A DNA stretch of 33,725 nt from Tepidimonas aquatica (GCF_007556585.1 NZ_VJNA01000030.1:1-33725); one strand, 5' to 3'; positions 24,711 through 33,600 are shown, numbered from the stretch's first letter. Numbers and translations: made by a program. Notes: generated by a model not told the origin, from the sequence alone.

Positions 24711-27083
24711 ATGCCCATGCGCAAAGACGTGTTTTACCCGGCCGTGGCGCTGCTGCAGCGGCTGTCGATGCCGGCCAAAATGTTGGGCATGGCCGCTGTG
24801 GTGGCGGTGCCGTTGGCCATCGTAGCCTGGCTGCTGGTGATGGACAGCTGGCGCGGCCTGCACACCACGCAAACCGCGCGCGCGGGGCTGCAGGCGGTGC
24901 GGGCCACGCAAACGCTCGTGCACGCGGTGCAGGACTGGCGCGACGCCGCCGACGTGGCCGCGGCGGGGCAAGCAACCTACCAGGCGCCGGCGCAGCAAGC
25001 CGCACAGCGCAGTCAGCAAGCGCTCGAAGCACTGGACACGCTGCTGGCCAGCCACCCCGAGTGGAAGACCGACGGCCTGTGGAACCCGCTGCGCGAGCAA
25101 TTGCAAGCGCTGCTGCAAGACGCCCAGCGTCCGCCTTCGGTGCGACACGCCGACGCCACCCAGCAGCTGGTGCGGCTGCAACGGCTGGCCGGCTGGATCG
25201 CCGACGCCACCGGCGTGCAGCGCGACGTCGATGCGCTGGCCGCGCACCGCGCCACGCTGGCCTACGAAGGGCTGCCGCCGGTGGGCGAGCTGGCCAGCCA
25301 GCTGCGCGGTCGCGCCACCGCCATGCTGCTGCACCCGGACGCGAGGACCGACTCGATCATCATCTCCAACATGGTGCGGCAAGCCAGCGCAGCGGACCAA
25401 ATTGAAGCCCTGCTGCCCGCGCTGCAAGAGCGTGTCGAATCGCTGCAGCGCCACGGCGCCCCACCGCCGGCCGGATGGTCGGCCTTTCGCAGTAACACTG
25501 ACGAGCTTATCCGCACCACGGCGGCGCACCTCAAGACCGCCGCGATGACGGTGGACGCCAAAGATTTTTACGAACTGGCCACACGCACCCTGCAGGCGCA
25601 GCGCGCGCTGGAAGACGAATTGGGCGAAGCGCTGGACGCGCAGTGGGCGGCGCGCACGGCTGCGCTGCAGCGCGACATCGCGCTGGTGACGGCCGGCTGC
25701 GCGCTGGTGCTGCTGTTGCTCGCCTACGGCATGGTGGCGTTTTACCGCGCCACGGTGGGGGGCCTCACGCACCTCAACGACGCCATCGACCGCGCGGCCG
25801 AAGGCGACCTCACCGGCGACGCGGTGCTGCCCGGCACGGACGAAATGGCCTCCGTGAGCCAGCAGCTCAGCAACATGCTGCAGCACCTATCGGAACTCGT
25901 GGCCGACGTGCGCAGCGCGGCGGCGGTGCTGGGCCACGTCGGGCTGCAACTGGTGCACGACAGCCAGCAGTTGGCCGAGCGCACGCAAAGCCAGGCCGCC
26001 AGCCTGGAGCAAGCCACCAGCAACGTGCGCGCGGTGGCCGAAACGGTGCAGACCAATGCCGAAGCCGCCGAAGATATCCGGCGCCTGACCACCAACCTCA
26101 ATGGTGAAACCGAGCGCGCCAGCAGCCTGATGCAGCACACGATGGGGGGGCTGGGCTCGCTGCAGGCGACCTCGCAGCGCATGACCGAAATCATCGGCAC
26201 CATCGACGGCATCGCGTTCCAGACCAACATCCTGGCGCTCAACGCCGCGGTGGAGGCGGCGCGCGCCGGCGAAGCGGGCCGCGGCTTTGCCGTCGTGGCC
26301 AGCGAAGTGCGCCGCCTGGCGCAACGCAGCCAGGAAGCCGCCAACGAGGTGCGCCAGCTCATCGCCGAATCGGCCGAGCGCGTGCAAAGCACGGTGACCG
26401 AAATTGCCAGCGTCAACGACGCCATGCAGGCGTTGGTGCAGGGCATTCGCGATATCGCCGCGCGCATCGGCGAAATGGCCGACGCCAGCCGCCAGCAAAG
26501 CACCGCGCTCAGAGAGGTGGTTGCGGCGGTGGGCGACCTCGACAAGGTCACCTACGAAAACGCCGCCATGGTGGAGCGCACCACGCACCGCGCCAACCGC
26601 TTGATGGAGCGCACGCGCGACCTGGACGAAGCCGTGCACCACATCAAGCTGCGCCAAGGCACCGCCGACGAGGCCTACCAACTCGTGCAAAAGGCGCTGC
26701 AACACATCCAGGCGGTCGGCTACGAACGCGCAGCCGAAGACTTCCACGACAAAAACGGGCCGTTCGTCGACCGTGACCTTTACATCTTCGTGCTCGACGA
26801 CGCCGGCACCTACCGCGTCATGGGGCTGGACCGCGCCAAGGTCGGCACCCGCGTGCACGATGCGCCCGGCATCGACGCCGAGCAGTTCATGGAGGACGTG
26901 CGCTACCGTGCGCAACAGGGTGGCGGCTGGGTCGAATACAACATCGTCAACCCCGTCACCGGCCAGGTGCGCGCCAAGTCGTCGTACGTGGTGCCGTTGC
27001 CCAATGGCTTGATTTTGGGCTGTGGCGCCTACCGCAGCGCCATCAAAGACCGCAGCCAACTCGGACTGCACCGTGGGGAGTAG
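24711..27083 (+). CDS. Methyl-accepting chemotaxis protein with C-terminal cytoplasmic Cache domain
   Basis: 790 residues. TM1 is about residues 24-46 ([21 protein letters not shown]), a helical periplasmic domain spans about 47-320, TM2 is about 323-344 ([22 protein letters not shown]), followed by HAMP ([20 protein letters not shown]). The signalling hairpin, [20 protein letters not shown] near 502-521 and [21 protein letters not shown], interacts with CheW/CheA. Beyond the usual end, residues about 660-785 form a single-Cache (sCache_2-like) domain: [37 protein letters not shown] and LILGCGAY. As it follows the cytoplasmic hairpin, this sensor should face the cytoplasm. No pentapeptide CheR tether is seen at the end (QLGLHRGE). 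An alternative start is the ATG at 24717, preceded by GATACT seven bases upstream. Confidence 0.92.
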   Translation: MPMRKDVFYPAVALLQRLSMPAKMLGMAAVVAVPLAIVAWLLVMDSWRGLHTTQTARAGLQAVRATQTLVHAVQDWRDAADVAAAGQATYQAPAQQAAQRSQQALEALDTLLASHPEWKTDGLWNPLREQLQALLQDAQRPPSVRHADATQQLVRLQRLAGWIADATGVQRDVDALAAHRATLAYEGLPPVGELASQLRGRATAMLLHPDARTDSIIISNMVRQASAADQIEALLPALQERVESLQRHGAPPPAGWSAFRSNTDELIRTTAAHLKTAAMTVDAKDFYELATRTLQAQRALEDELGEALDAQWAARTAALQRDIALVTAGCALVLLLLAYGMVAFYRATVGGLTHLNDAIDRAAEGDLTGDAVLPGTDEMASVSQQLSNMLQHLSELVADVRSAAAVLGHVGLQLVHDSQQLAERTQSQAASLEQATSNVRAVAETVQTNAEAAEDIRRLTTNLNGETERASSLMQHTMGGLGSLQATSQRMTEIIGTIDGIAFQTNILALNAAVEAARAGEAGRGFAVVASEVRRLAQRSQEAANEVRQLIAESAERVQSTVTEIASVNDAMQALVQGIRDIAARIGEMADASRQQSTALREVVAAVGDLDKVTYENAAMVERTTHRANRLMERTRDLDEAVHHIKLRQGTADEAYQLVQKALQHIQAVGYERAAEDFHDKNGPFVDRDLYIFVLDDAGTYRVMGLDRAKVGTRVHDAPGIDAEQFMEDVRYRAQQGGGWVEYNIVNPVTGQVRAKSSYVVPLPNGLILGCGAYRSAIKDRSQLGLHRGE

Positions 27084-27128
27084 GCGCACTGCGGCACAAT
27101 GCGGGCTTTGGCTTGACGTTGTTGTGCC

Positions 27129-28367
27129 ATGACCGCAGGCGCCACCGCCCCCGTGACCGACGAGTCCACCGCCGCCACCCACCGCATGTTGCCCGACGAA
27201 CGCCGCGCCAGCCTGGCGCTGGCGGGCGTGTTTGCGCTGCGCATGCTGGGGCTGTTTCTGGTGCTGCCGGTCTTTGCGCTGGAAGCCGTGCGGCTGCCGG
27301 GCGGCGACGACCCCGCCCGCGTCGGGCTGGCCATGGGCATCTACGGCCTGGTGCAGGCGGTGCTGCAAATCCCGCTGGGGTGGGCATCCGATCGCTACGG
27401 GCGCAAACCCATCATCCTGCTGGGCTTGGCGCTGTTCGCCGCCGGCAGCCTGCTGGCCGCGTGGGCGCCGACGCTGGCATGGCTGACGCTGGCGCGCGCC
27501 GTGCAAGGCGCGGGGGCCATTTCCGCGGCGGTCACGGCGCTGCTGGCCGACCTCACGCGCGACGCGGTACGCACCAAGGCGATGGCGCTGGTGGGTGCCA
27601 GCATCGGGCTGAGTTTTGCGCTGTCGCTGGTGGTGGCGCCACCGCTGGCCGCCGCCCTCGGCCTGGGTGGTCTGTTCGTGTTAACCGCGCTGCTGACCCT
27701 GGCGGGCATGGCCGCCGTGGCTTGGGTAGTGCCCCCTGAGCCCGCGCGGCCGGCCGCAACACGAGGAACCGGCGGCTGGCGCACCGTGCTGACCCACCCC
27801 GCGCTGCTGCGGCTGGATGGCGGGGTGCTGGCGCTGCACACGTTGCAGATGGCCATGTGGGTCACGGTGCCGGGGCTGCTGGTGCAGGCGGGCTTGCCGC
27901 AAGGCCAACATTGGCAGGTTTACCTGGCGGCACTGGCGGTGTCGTTCGCCATCATGGGCGGGCTGCTGTTTCGGTTGGAACGCCGCGGCCACCTGGGCGC
28001 GGTGCTGCGCACAGCCATCGGCCTGCTGCTGGCCGCCCAGCTCGGCCTGGCCTGGTCGCACATGCACGGCGCCACGCTGGCGGCCCTGACGGGGTGGTTG
28101 ATGGTGTTTTTCGTCGGCTTCAACACGCTCGAAGCCAGTCAGCCCAGCCTGGTGTCGCGCCTGGCCCCCGCGGAAGCACGTGGGGCGGCGCTGGGCGTGT
28201 ACAACACCCTGCAGTCGTTGGGCCTGTTTGCCGGCGGCGCACTGGGTGGTTGGCTCGCCCGCCAAGGCGGCCCCGGCACCGTGCTGAGCTGCGGCGCCGC
28301 GCTCGCGGCGCTGTGGTTGGCGCTGGCGTGGCGCCAGCCGCTGCCTGCCGCCCGGTCGGCGTCATGA
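27129..28367 (+). CDS. MFS transporter, YajR-like
   Basis: 412 residues with about twelve membrane helices. After a soluble N-terminus of about 28 residues come ALRMLGLFLVLPVFALEA, the MFS motif A in GWASDRYGRKPIILLG (loop 2-3), and LARAVQGAGAISAAVTALLADL with the motif C-like region further on. FALRMLGLFLVLPVFA and GYGLVQA-like YGLVQAVLQIPLGW are typical of the YajR subgroup, proton-driven exporters of unknown substrate. The cytoplasmic YajR C-terminal YAM domain is absent; the protein ends soon after TM12. A CACAAT hexamer lies 29 bases before the start. It is followed by the inverted terminator of the porin remnant. Confidence 0.9.
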   Translation: MTAGATAPVTDESTAATHRMLPDERRASLALAGVFALRMLGLFLVLPVFALEAVRLPGGDDPARVGLAMGIYGLVQAVLQIPLGWASDRYGRKPIILLGLALFAAGSLLAAWAPTLAWLTLARAVQGAGAISAAVTALLADLTRDAVRTKAMALVGASIGLSFALSLVVAPPLAAALGLGGLFVLTALLTLAGMAAVAWVVPPEPARPAATRGTGGWRTVLTHPALLRLDGGVLALHTLQMAMWVTVPGLLVQAGLPQGQHWQVYLAALAVSFAIMGGLLFRLERRGHLGAVLRTAIGLLLAAQLGLAWSHMHGATLAALTGWLMVFFVGFNTLEASQPSLVSRLAPAEARGAALGVYNTLQSLGLFAGGALGGWLARQGGPGTVLSCGAALAALWLALAWRQPLPAARSAS

Positions 28368-28435
28368 ACGCAACGCTCCGCCGGCCTTACCGCCGCGGCA
28401 CCACTCACCCAGCCCAGCAGGCAGCCACGTCATGT

Positions 28436-28465
28436 AAAAAACCGCTGGCGGTTTCCCGCCAGCGG
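28436..28465 (-). terminator. Rho-independent terminator of the porin remnant
   Basis: CCGCTGGCGG (28442-28451) and CCGCCAGCGG (28456-28465) form a 10-bp perfect stem with a 4-base loop. On the minus strand it is followed by TTTTTT, complement of 28436-28441. It lies 25 bases after the porin stop, showing that the remnant was once a normally terminated gene. It may also stop transcripts leaving the MFS gene, though without a U run in that direction. Confidence 0.88.
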
Positions 28466-28490
28466 TCACAACCCTTGGGAGTGTATGGGC

Positions 28491-28987
28491 TCAGAACGTG
28501 TGCTTCAGACCAACGCCAAAGCGGCTGTCCGGCGCACCGGCGGCACCGGCGCGGCCGTTGACGGCAGCGGCGTTGGCGTCAAAGAAGCCGGCGTACGCCG
28601 TGGTCCGCTTGGACAGAGCGTAGGCAGCCGCCACGCTCGGCCTTGCCGCCGTCTTGCTTGCTCTGCGCGTAGCCAACCGACACGACCAGGTTGGTCGCGA
28701 CCGGCACGTCGGCGCCGACCGACCACTCATCCACATCCGCGTTCTTGGCGCGGCCGTAGGTGCCCAGCAGCTTGGCCACGCCCAGGTCGTAGGACGCGCC
28801 GATGCGGGTGTACTTCTCGTTGGTCAGCTCGTCATCCTGGTAGCCCAGCGCGACGAACAGCGGGCCACCTTCGTACTTGACGTGGAAGGCCGAGACACGG
28901 CTGTTGGCCACGCCTTCGCGCAGGTTGGTGCTGACGGCACCGCTGAAGCCGCCAAACGACGGCGACGCGTAGTAGATGCCGTTGATG
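28491..28987 (-). pseudogene. 3' remnant of a Gram-negative porin gene
   Basis: The frame from 28987 downwards encodes [18 protein letters not shown], then SNSRVSAFHVKY-like and DLGVAKLLGTYGRAKNADVD, closely matching residues about 153-313 of the intact porin at 32634-33575. The first half, with signal peptide and promoter, is gone: at about 28982-28988 the sequence changes to a 4-hydroxyphenylpyruvate dioxygenase gene on the other strand. Near 28634 a net loss of about 11 bases relative to the intact copy shifts the frame; the original C-terminus (AAAYALSKRTTAYAGFFDANAAAV to GLKHTF) continues in another frame. It has thus been broken twice and cannot make a barrel. Confidence 0.9.
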
Positions 28988-29761
28988 GAGCTGCGCCTGC
29001 CGGCGATCAAAGGCATCGGCGGCGCGCCGCTGTACCTGATCGACCGCTACGAGGACGGCAAGAGCATCTACGACATCGACTTCGAGTTCCTGCCCGGCTT
29101 CGAGGACCCGGCCAGCCGCCACCCCGTGGGGCATGGCTTTCAGGTCATCGACCACCTCACGCACAACGTCTACCGCGGGCGCATGGCCTACTGGGCACAG
29201 TTTTACGAGCGCCTGTTCAACTTCCGCGAGATCCGCTACTTCGACATCCAAGGCGAGTACACGGGCCTCAAGAGCCGCGCCATGACTGCGCCGGACGGCC
29301 TGATCCGCATCCCGCTCAACGAGGAAGGGGGCTCCGGCGGCAACGGCCAGATCGAGGAGTTCCTGATGCAGTTCAACGGCGAAGGCATCCAGCACATCGC
29401 CCTGCTGACGGACGACCTGCTGGCCAGCGTGGACGCCCTGCAGATGGCCGGCGTGCCGCTGATGACCGCGCCCAACGACATTTATTACGAGATGCTGGAA
29501 GAGCGCCTGCCCAGCCATGGCGAGCCGGTGGCTGAGCTGCAGGCACGCGGCATTCTGCTCGACGGCTCGACCGCCGGGGGCGACAAGCGCCTGCTGCTGC
29601 AGATCTTCAGCCAGCCGCTGCTCGGGCCGGTGTTCTTCGAGTTCATCCAGCGCAAGAACGACGAGGGCTTTGGCGAGGGCAACTTCAAGGCCCTGTTCGA
29701 AAGCCTGGAGCGCGACCAGATCCGCCGCGGCACCCTCAAGGTGGAGACCGCCGCGGCCTGA
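28988..29761 (+). pseudogene. hpd: 4-hydroxyphenylpyruvate dioxygenase, 5'-truncated
   Basis: 258 residues remain of about 360. The first, [20 protein letters not shown], aligns with the methionine near residue 110 of Pseudomonas HPPD, so the whole N-terminal domain strand set is missing. HPPD converts 4-hydroxyphenylpyruvate to homogentisate in tyrosine degradation. The catalytic domain is complete with all three iron ligands: His in [14 protein letters not shown], His in [12 protein letters not shown] and Glu in [20 protein letters not shown]. An in-frame ATG pair at 28976/28988 could start translation, but no promoter or ribosome site is seen and the sequence just before is antisense porin. 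HPPD without its N-terminal domain is not expected to fold. phhB follows after 21 bases. Confidence 0.9.
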
Positions 29762-29782
29762 CCCCCCAGAAGGAAAGCCACC

Positions 29783-30100
29783 ATGACCAAGCTCGAAGGC
29801 CCCGCCCTGCAAGCCGCCCTTGCGCAGTTGCCCGCCTGGACGTTCGACGCCGAACGGCACGCCATCCGCCGGACGCTGCGCTTTGCGGACTTCAACGCGG
29901 CCTTCGGCTTCATGACACGCGCCGCCCTGGAGGCCGAGCGCCGCGACCACCATCCGGAGTGGTTCAACGTCTACAACCGGGTGGACATCCTGTTTTCCAC
30001 GCACGATGCCGGGGGGCTGACCGAGCGCGACATCGCGTTTGCGCACTGGGTCGATGCCACCGCCCCGGCCATGGGGGCGATCGATGAGCGCAACCGCTGA
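29783..30100 (+). CDS. phhB: 4a-hydroxytetrahydrobiopterin dehydratase (pterin-4a-carbinolamine dehydratase)
   Basis: 105 residues, the usual size. It regenerates the pterin cofactor after phenylalanine hydroxylation. The active-site block [19 protein letters not shown] (residues about 51-69) with paired histidines, followed by [20 protein letters not shown], is diagnostic. AAGGA lies about 11 bases before the ATG. Its end overlaps the phhA start by 17 bases, so the two are translationally coupled. With the HPPD remnant upstream it forms what was a phenylalanine/tyrosine catabolic operon; its original promoter, if upstream of hpd, has been deleted. Confidence 0.93.
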   Translation: MTKLEGPALQAALAQLPAWTFDAERHAIRRTLRFADFNAAFGFMTRAALEAERRDHHPEWFNVYNRVDILFSTHDAGGLTERDIAFAHWVDATAPAMGAIDERNR

Positions 30101-30983
30101 CACCGTCCTGCACGGCCTGGCCGCCGGCGAGGCCGGCCGCCCGGACAGCCCGGACTGGACCATCCCGCAAAACTGGTCCGCCTACACCCCGCAGGAACAC
30201 GCCACCTGGGCCACGCTGTACCGACGCCAGATGGCGCTGCTGCCCGGCCGGGCGTGCGACGCCTTCGTCGACGGCATGCGCCGCCTGCCCATCGAGCCCG
30301 ACCGCATCCCGGACTTCGAGCGCCTGTCCGAGGTGCTGATGCGCCACACCGGCTGGCAGGTGGTCGCCGTGCCGGGGCTGGTGCCGGACGACGTCTTTTT
30401 CGAGCACCTGGCCCACCGGCGCTTTCCCGCCGGGCAGTTCATCCGCCGCGCCGACCAGTTGGACTATCTCCAGGAGCCCGACGTCTTCCACGACGTGTTT
30501 GGCCATGTGCCGATGCTGATGCACCCGGTCATGGCCGACTTCATCCAGGCCTACGGGCACGGCGGCCTGCGGGCGCAGCGCCTGGGTGCGCTGGACATGC
30601 TGGCCCGCGTCTACTGGTACACGGTGGAGTTTGGCCTGGTGCGCGAGGCCGGCGCGCTGCGCATCTACGGCGCAGGCATCGTGTCCTCCGCATCCGAAAG
30701 CCGCTTTTGCCTGGAATCCCCCTCACCCCACCGCCTGGGCTTCGATCTGGCGCGGGTGATGCGCACCCGCTACCGCATCGACGACTTTCAGCAAACCTAC
30801 TTCGTGCTCGACCGCCTGGACGACCTGCTGCGCCTGGCCGAGATCGACTTCGCGCCGCTGTACGAACAGGTGGGCCGGCTGGACACCCTGCCGGCCGATG
30901 CCGTGCTGCCGCAGGATACGGTGATTACGCGGGGCGACGGGCGCTACCACCGACAGCGCGCGCTTGAGCTTCAGGATCGCTGA
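30084..30983 (+). CDS. phhA: Phenylalanine 4-monooxygenase
   Basis: 299 residues, typical of the monomeric or dimeric bacterial enzyme (about 260-300). It hydroxylates L-phenylalanine to L-tyrosine with O2 and a tetrahydropterin. The iron ligands are His and His of [14 protein letters not shown] and Glu of [11 protein letters not shown]; pterin and substrate regions [29 protein letters not shown] and [10 protein letters not shown] are intact. The start ATG at 30084 lies inside phhB. No recognisable regulatory ACT domain is present, as usual in bacteria. The gene appears functional, but the product tyrosine cannot be degraded through the truncated neighbouring hpd; another hpd copy may exist elsewhere. 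Confidence 0.95.
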   Translation: MSATADTVLHGLAAGEAGRPDSPDWTIPQNWSAYTPQEHATWATLYRRQMALLPGRACDAFVDGMRRLPIEPDRIPDFERLSEVLMRHTGWQVVAVPGLVPDDVFFEHLAHRRFPAGQFIRRADQLDYLQEPDVFHDVFGHVPMLMHPVMADFIQAYGHGGLRAQRLGALDMLARVYWYTVEFGLVREAGALRIYGAGIVSSASESRFCLESPSPHRLGFDLARVMRTRYRIDDFQQTYFVLDRLDDLLRLAEIDFAPLYEQVGRLDTLPADAVLPQDTVITRGDGRYHRQRALELQDR

Positions 30984-31125
30984 TTCACAACTCTCGGGGC
31001 GCTCGCCGAGGCCGAGCCAGCAACAGCCACGCCAAAACCACGGACCGCGGAAAAGCCTTGGTAACCTGTGCGCCGCGCTGGCAACCAAGGGAAAACCCCT
31101 GTGGCGAAAATCACGAATTTTTTCT

Positions 31126-31135
31126 AACGATCGTT
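31126..31135. promoter_or_regulatory. AACGATCGTT palindrome upstream of the plus-strand porin
   Basis: A perfect 10-base palindrome in a locally AT-richer stretch, 125 bases before the porin start. Such AACGATCGTT cores are seen in TetR-family operators; no regulator gene is next to it. TTGACT at 31152-31157 may be a -35 box of the porin promoter, but no convincing -10 follows at 16-18 bases. Confidence 0.3.
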
Positions 31136-31167
31136 CGCTTCTAGGGCGCCATTGACTACCATAACGT

Positions 31168-31205
31168 TGCAGTATGCCGACCGGGCTGCAGTATGCCGAC
31201 CGGGC
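31168..31205 (+). repeat. Tandem duplication of 19 bases in the porin leader
   Basis: The unit TGCAGTATGCCGACCGGGC occurs twice back to back (31168-31186 and 31187-31205) with no mismatch. It lies 54 bases before the porin start codon, in the presumed promoter or untranslated leader. Exact identity suggests a recent slippage duplication; it may alter promoter spacing or leader folding. Confidence 0.9.
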
Positions 31206-31259
31206 CATACCGCCCCATCGTTTTTCGCGCACAACTTCAATCCAAGAGGAGTCTGTCGT

Positions 31260-32454
31260 ATGCAAAAGAAAATTGTGGCTGCCCTGGCGCTGTGCGGCGC
31301 GGGCGTGGCAATGGCCCAGTCCGCCGGTACCAGCAAGGTGGAGCTGTGGGGTATCGTGGATGCCGCCGTGCGCCACACCAACAACGAAGGTGCCGGCAAG
31401 GATGGCCTGACGAGGATGATCGGTGGCGGCATGTCGCAAAGCCGCTGGGGTATCAATGTGGAGGAGGACCTGGGTGGCGGGTCCAAGGCCCTGGTGGTGC
31501 TGGAAAAACCGTCTCAATGCCGATGACGGCAGTGTTTCCACCCCCTTCTTCCAACTGTCCTATCTGGGTCTGCAAGGCCCTTATGGCCGCCTGACTGTCG
31601 GACGTCAGTACAATGTCCTGTTCGACGTGGTGACCAGCACCTACGCTTCGTTCCCGTACTCCCCCTACATGGAAGCCTACAAGCCTGAGTTGGGAATGGC
31701 CATGGGCGCGCGTACCAGCAACATGCTGAAGTACACCTTCGCAACGCCGGACCGCAGCTTCGTAGGCTCGCTGCAATATTCGTTTGACGAGAACAACGAC
31801 ACCAAGGCATTGGAAACTAACCCGCCTCCCTCGGAGGCGCAAGTGGAGGACTACGTTGCACGCACCCTGGGTGGTGGCGCCTGGAAGACGGTTGGCGGCT
31901 ACCTGCGCTACTCCGCGAGCGGGTTTGCCGTCGGCGGCGGCTACATGCGCACGACGCTGCCAGGCGGCACCGACGTAGACGCCTGGACTCTGGGCGGTTC
32001 GTACCGCACGGGTCCGTGGTACTTCAGTACAGGCTATGGCCTGAACAAGGCGAAATACGCTAAGGTGACCAACCTGATCCAGGGTGTCCGTAATACCGTC
32101 GACGGAGCGATCCTGGGGCAATTCTGGGCCGGCCAGACCAATGGCGGCTTCCAGCCGGGCGACGCCAACAAGCGCCAGCTGTTCAAGGTGGGCGTGGGCT
32201 ATCAGCTGACTCCTCAGCTCAACCTGGGCGCGCACTACTTCCGCGGTAAGCAGTCGGGCTCGGCCACGGGTGCTTTCAACGGCAACGCCAACTTCTACGT
32301 GGCCGTGGCGGACTATGCCTTCAGCAAGCGCACCGATGCCTACTTCGGCGTGGACCGCACCAGCATCAGCGGCGGCAGCGCGGTCGTGCTGGATAAGGAG
32401 AGCCGCGCACGCAGCCGTACCGGCATCACCGTGGGTGTCCGCCATCGCTTCTAA
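31260..32454 (+). pseudogene. Gram-negative porin with a single-base frameshift
   Basis: The gene opens with a signal peptide MQKKIVAALALCGAGVAMA (cleavage after residue 19) and the porin start SKVELWGIVDAAVRHTNN, preceded by GAGGAG. In the first frame translation stops at 31526. The rest of the barrel continues one frame over from about 31504: NRLNADDGSVSTPFFQLSYLGLQGPYGRLTVGRQYNVLFD, through to FGVDRTS and a terminal GVRHRF with the C-terminal Phe needed for outer-membrane assembly. The break is at the A run 31504-31508 (GGAAAAACCG); four As would restore LVVLENRLNADDG. Joined, the protein would be about 397 residues, normal for the family. It is a phase-variable tract, a real mutation or a homopolymer read error. 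Its terminator follows at 32505. Confidence 0.85.
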
Positions 32455-32504
32455 GGCACATTGAGTGGGGAGGGGAAGGGCCCTTGTGGGCCCGCCACGA
32501 TTTC

Positions 32505-32533
32505 AAACAACCTCCTTGGGGAGGTTGTTTTTT
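32505..32533 (+). terminator. Rho-independent terminator of the plus-strand porin
   Basis: An 11-bp perfect stem, AAACAACCTCC (32505-32515) with GGAGGTTGTTT (32520-32530), loop TTGG, ending in a run of six Ts (32528-32533). It lies 50 bases after the porin stop and ends that transcript. Confidence 0.88.
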
Positions 32534-32564
32534 ATGTGCGCCCGTGCCGGGCGCACATAAAAAA
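32528..32564. repeat. 16-bp stem hairpin between convergent porin genes
   Basis: TTTTTTATGTGCGCCC (32528-32543) is the exact complement of GGGCGCACATAAAAAA (32549-32564), with a 5-base loop. It shares its first bases with the T run of the plus-strand terminator and its last with the A run that forms the U tract of the minus-strand terminator. It probably acts as a shared barrier to read-through from both porin genes. Confidence 0.8.
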
Positions 32565-32588
32565 GCCGCGGCGTATTTTCCGCGGCTT
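32563..32588 (-). terminator. Rho-independent terminator of the minus-strand porin
   Basis: AAGCCGCGG (32563-32571) pairs with CCGCGGCTT (32580-32588) over an 8-base loop. On the minus strand the hairpin leads into the U tract encoded by the A run 32559-32564. It lies 45 bases after the porin stop. Confidence 0.82.
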
Positions 32589-32633
32589 CGGTCGTTCTGT
32601 GGATGCATGCGGCCCGATCGGGCCGCTGGGGAC

Positions 32634-33575
32634 TCAGAACGTATGCTTCAGACCGACGCCGAAGCGGCTGTCCGGTGCACCGGCACGGCCCGTGACGGCG
32701 GCGGCGTTGGCGTCGAAGTAGCCCGCATAAGCCGTGGTACGCTTGGACAGCGCATACGCCGCCGCCAAGCTCCAGCCTTGCTCGGCCTTCATGCCATCTT
32801 GCTTGCTGCGCGCATAGCCCACCGACACCACCAGGTTCGAGGCCACCGGCACGTCCGCACCGACCGACCACTCATTCACGTCCGCGTTCTTGGCGCGGCC
32901 GTAGGTGCCCAGCAGCTTGGCCACACCCAGATCATACGAGGCGCCGATGCGGGTGTACTTTTCATTCTTCGGCTCGTCGTCCTGGTAACCCAGCGCGACG
33001 AACAGCGGGCCACCTTTGTACTTGACGTGGAAGGCCGAGACACGGCTGCCGGCCACGCCTTCGCGCAGGTTGGTGCTGAACGCACCGCTGAAGCCACCGA
33101 ACGACGGCGAAGCGTAGTAGAAGCCGTTGTTCGGGTTGGCGGTGTACTTGTACTGGCTTTGGAAGATCAAGGCAACCGGGCTCAGGAGGTAGTCGTTGAA
33201 CGCCGCCTCGGTGGCGACACCGATGTCGTCGTACGCCGTCCAGATCTTGCCCAGCTTGATCTCGCCGAAGCCACCCGACAGGCTCAGGTAGGTTTGACGG
33301 TTAAAGCCAGGGCCGCCAGTGCCGTTGTCGAGGTTAATATTTTGCTCGTACAGGAAGCCGGCCTTCAGACCGCCACCCAGATCTTCCTCGCCCTTGATGC
33401 CCCAATGGCTATTGGGGATATTTTTACGGGGGGAACCACCGCTGGTCAGCTCGGTGGGGGCGTTCTTGTCCTTGTGCAGAACGATGTCCGCAGTACCGTA
33501 CAGCGTCACGGACGACTGGGCAAACGCCGCACCGGTGGCCGCGACGGCAGCCAGGGCGATCAGAGTCTTTTTCAT
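32634..33575 (-). CDS. Gram-negative porin, intact
   Basis: 313 residues with a signal peptide MKKTLIALAAVAATGAAFA (cleavage after residue 19) and the typical mature start QSSVTLYGTADIVLHKDKN. IKGEEDLGGGLKAGFLYEQN and FNRQTYLSLSGGFGEIKLG are classic for the betaproteobacterial porin family (general diffusion pore, trimeric outer-membrane barrel). FYYASPSFGGFSGAFSTNLR and the C-terminal GVGLKHTF with terminal Phe complete it. It is somewhat shorter than the usual 330-380. A GGAG ribosome site precedes the ATG, but only 25 bases upstream an IS5-family element begins, so the native promoter is separated. The porin remnant at 28491-28987 is a close paralogue in the same orientation. Confidence 0.94.
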   Translation of the reverse strand: MKKTLIALAAVAATGAAFAQSSVTLYGTADIVLHKDKNAPTELTSGGSPRKNIPNSHWGIKGEEDLGGGLKAGFLYEQNINLDNGTGGPGFNRQTYLSLSGGFGEIKLGKIWTAYDDIGVATEAAFNDYLLSPVALIFQSQYKYTANPNNGFYYASPSFGGFSGAFSTNLREGVAGSRVSAFHVKYKGGPLFVALGYQDDEPKNEKYTRIGASYDLGVAKLLGTYGRAKNADVNEWSVGADVPVASNLVVSVGYARSKQDGMKAEQGWSLAAAYALSKRTTAYAGYFDANAAAVTGRAGAPDSRFGVGLKHTF

Positions 33576-33600
33576 ACAGAGCTCTCCAAGGGTTGTCCTA

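Noticed and set aside
28365-28561. Small open frame beginning with ATG overlapping the MFS stop
   Set aside because: It runs through the porin terminator and the antisense of the porin remnant and shows no recognisable protein features.
28976-28990. The ATG at 28976/28988 as a genuine alternative start for a short functional HPPD
   Set aside because: The region upstream is antisense porin coding sequence without promoter or ribosome site, and the methionine aligns with an internal residue of full-length HPPD.
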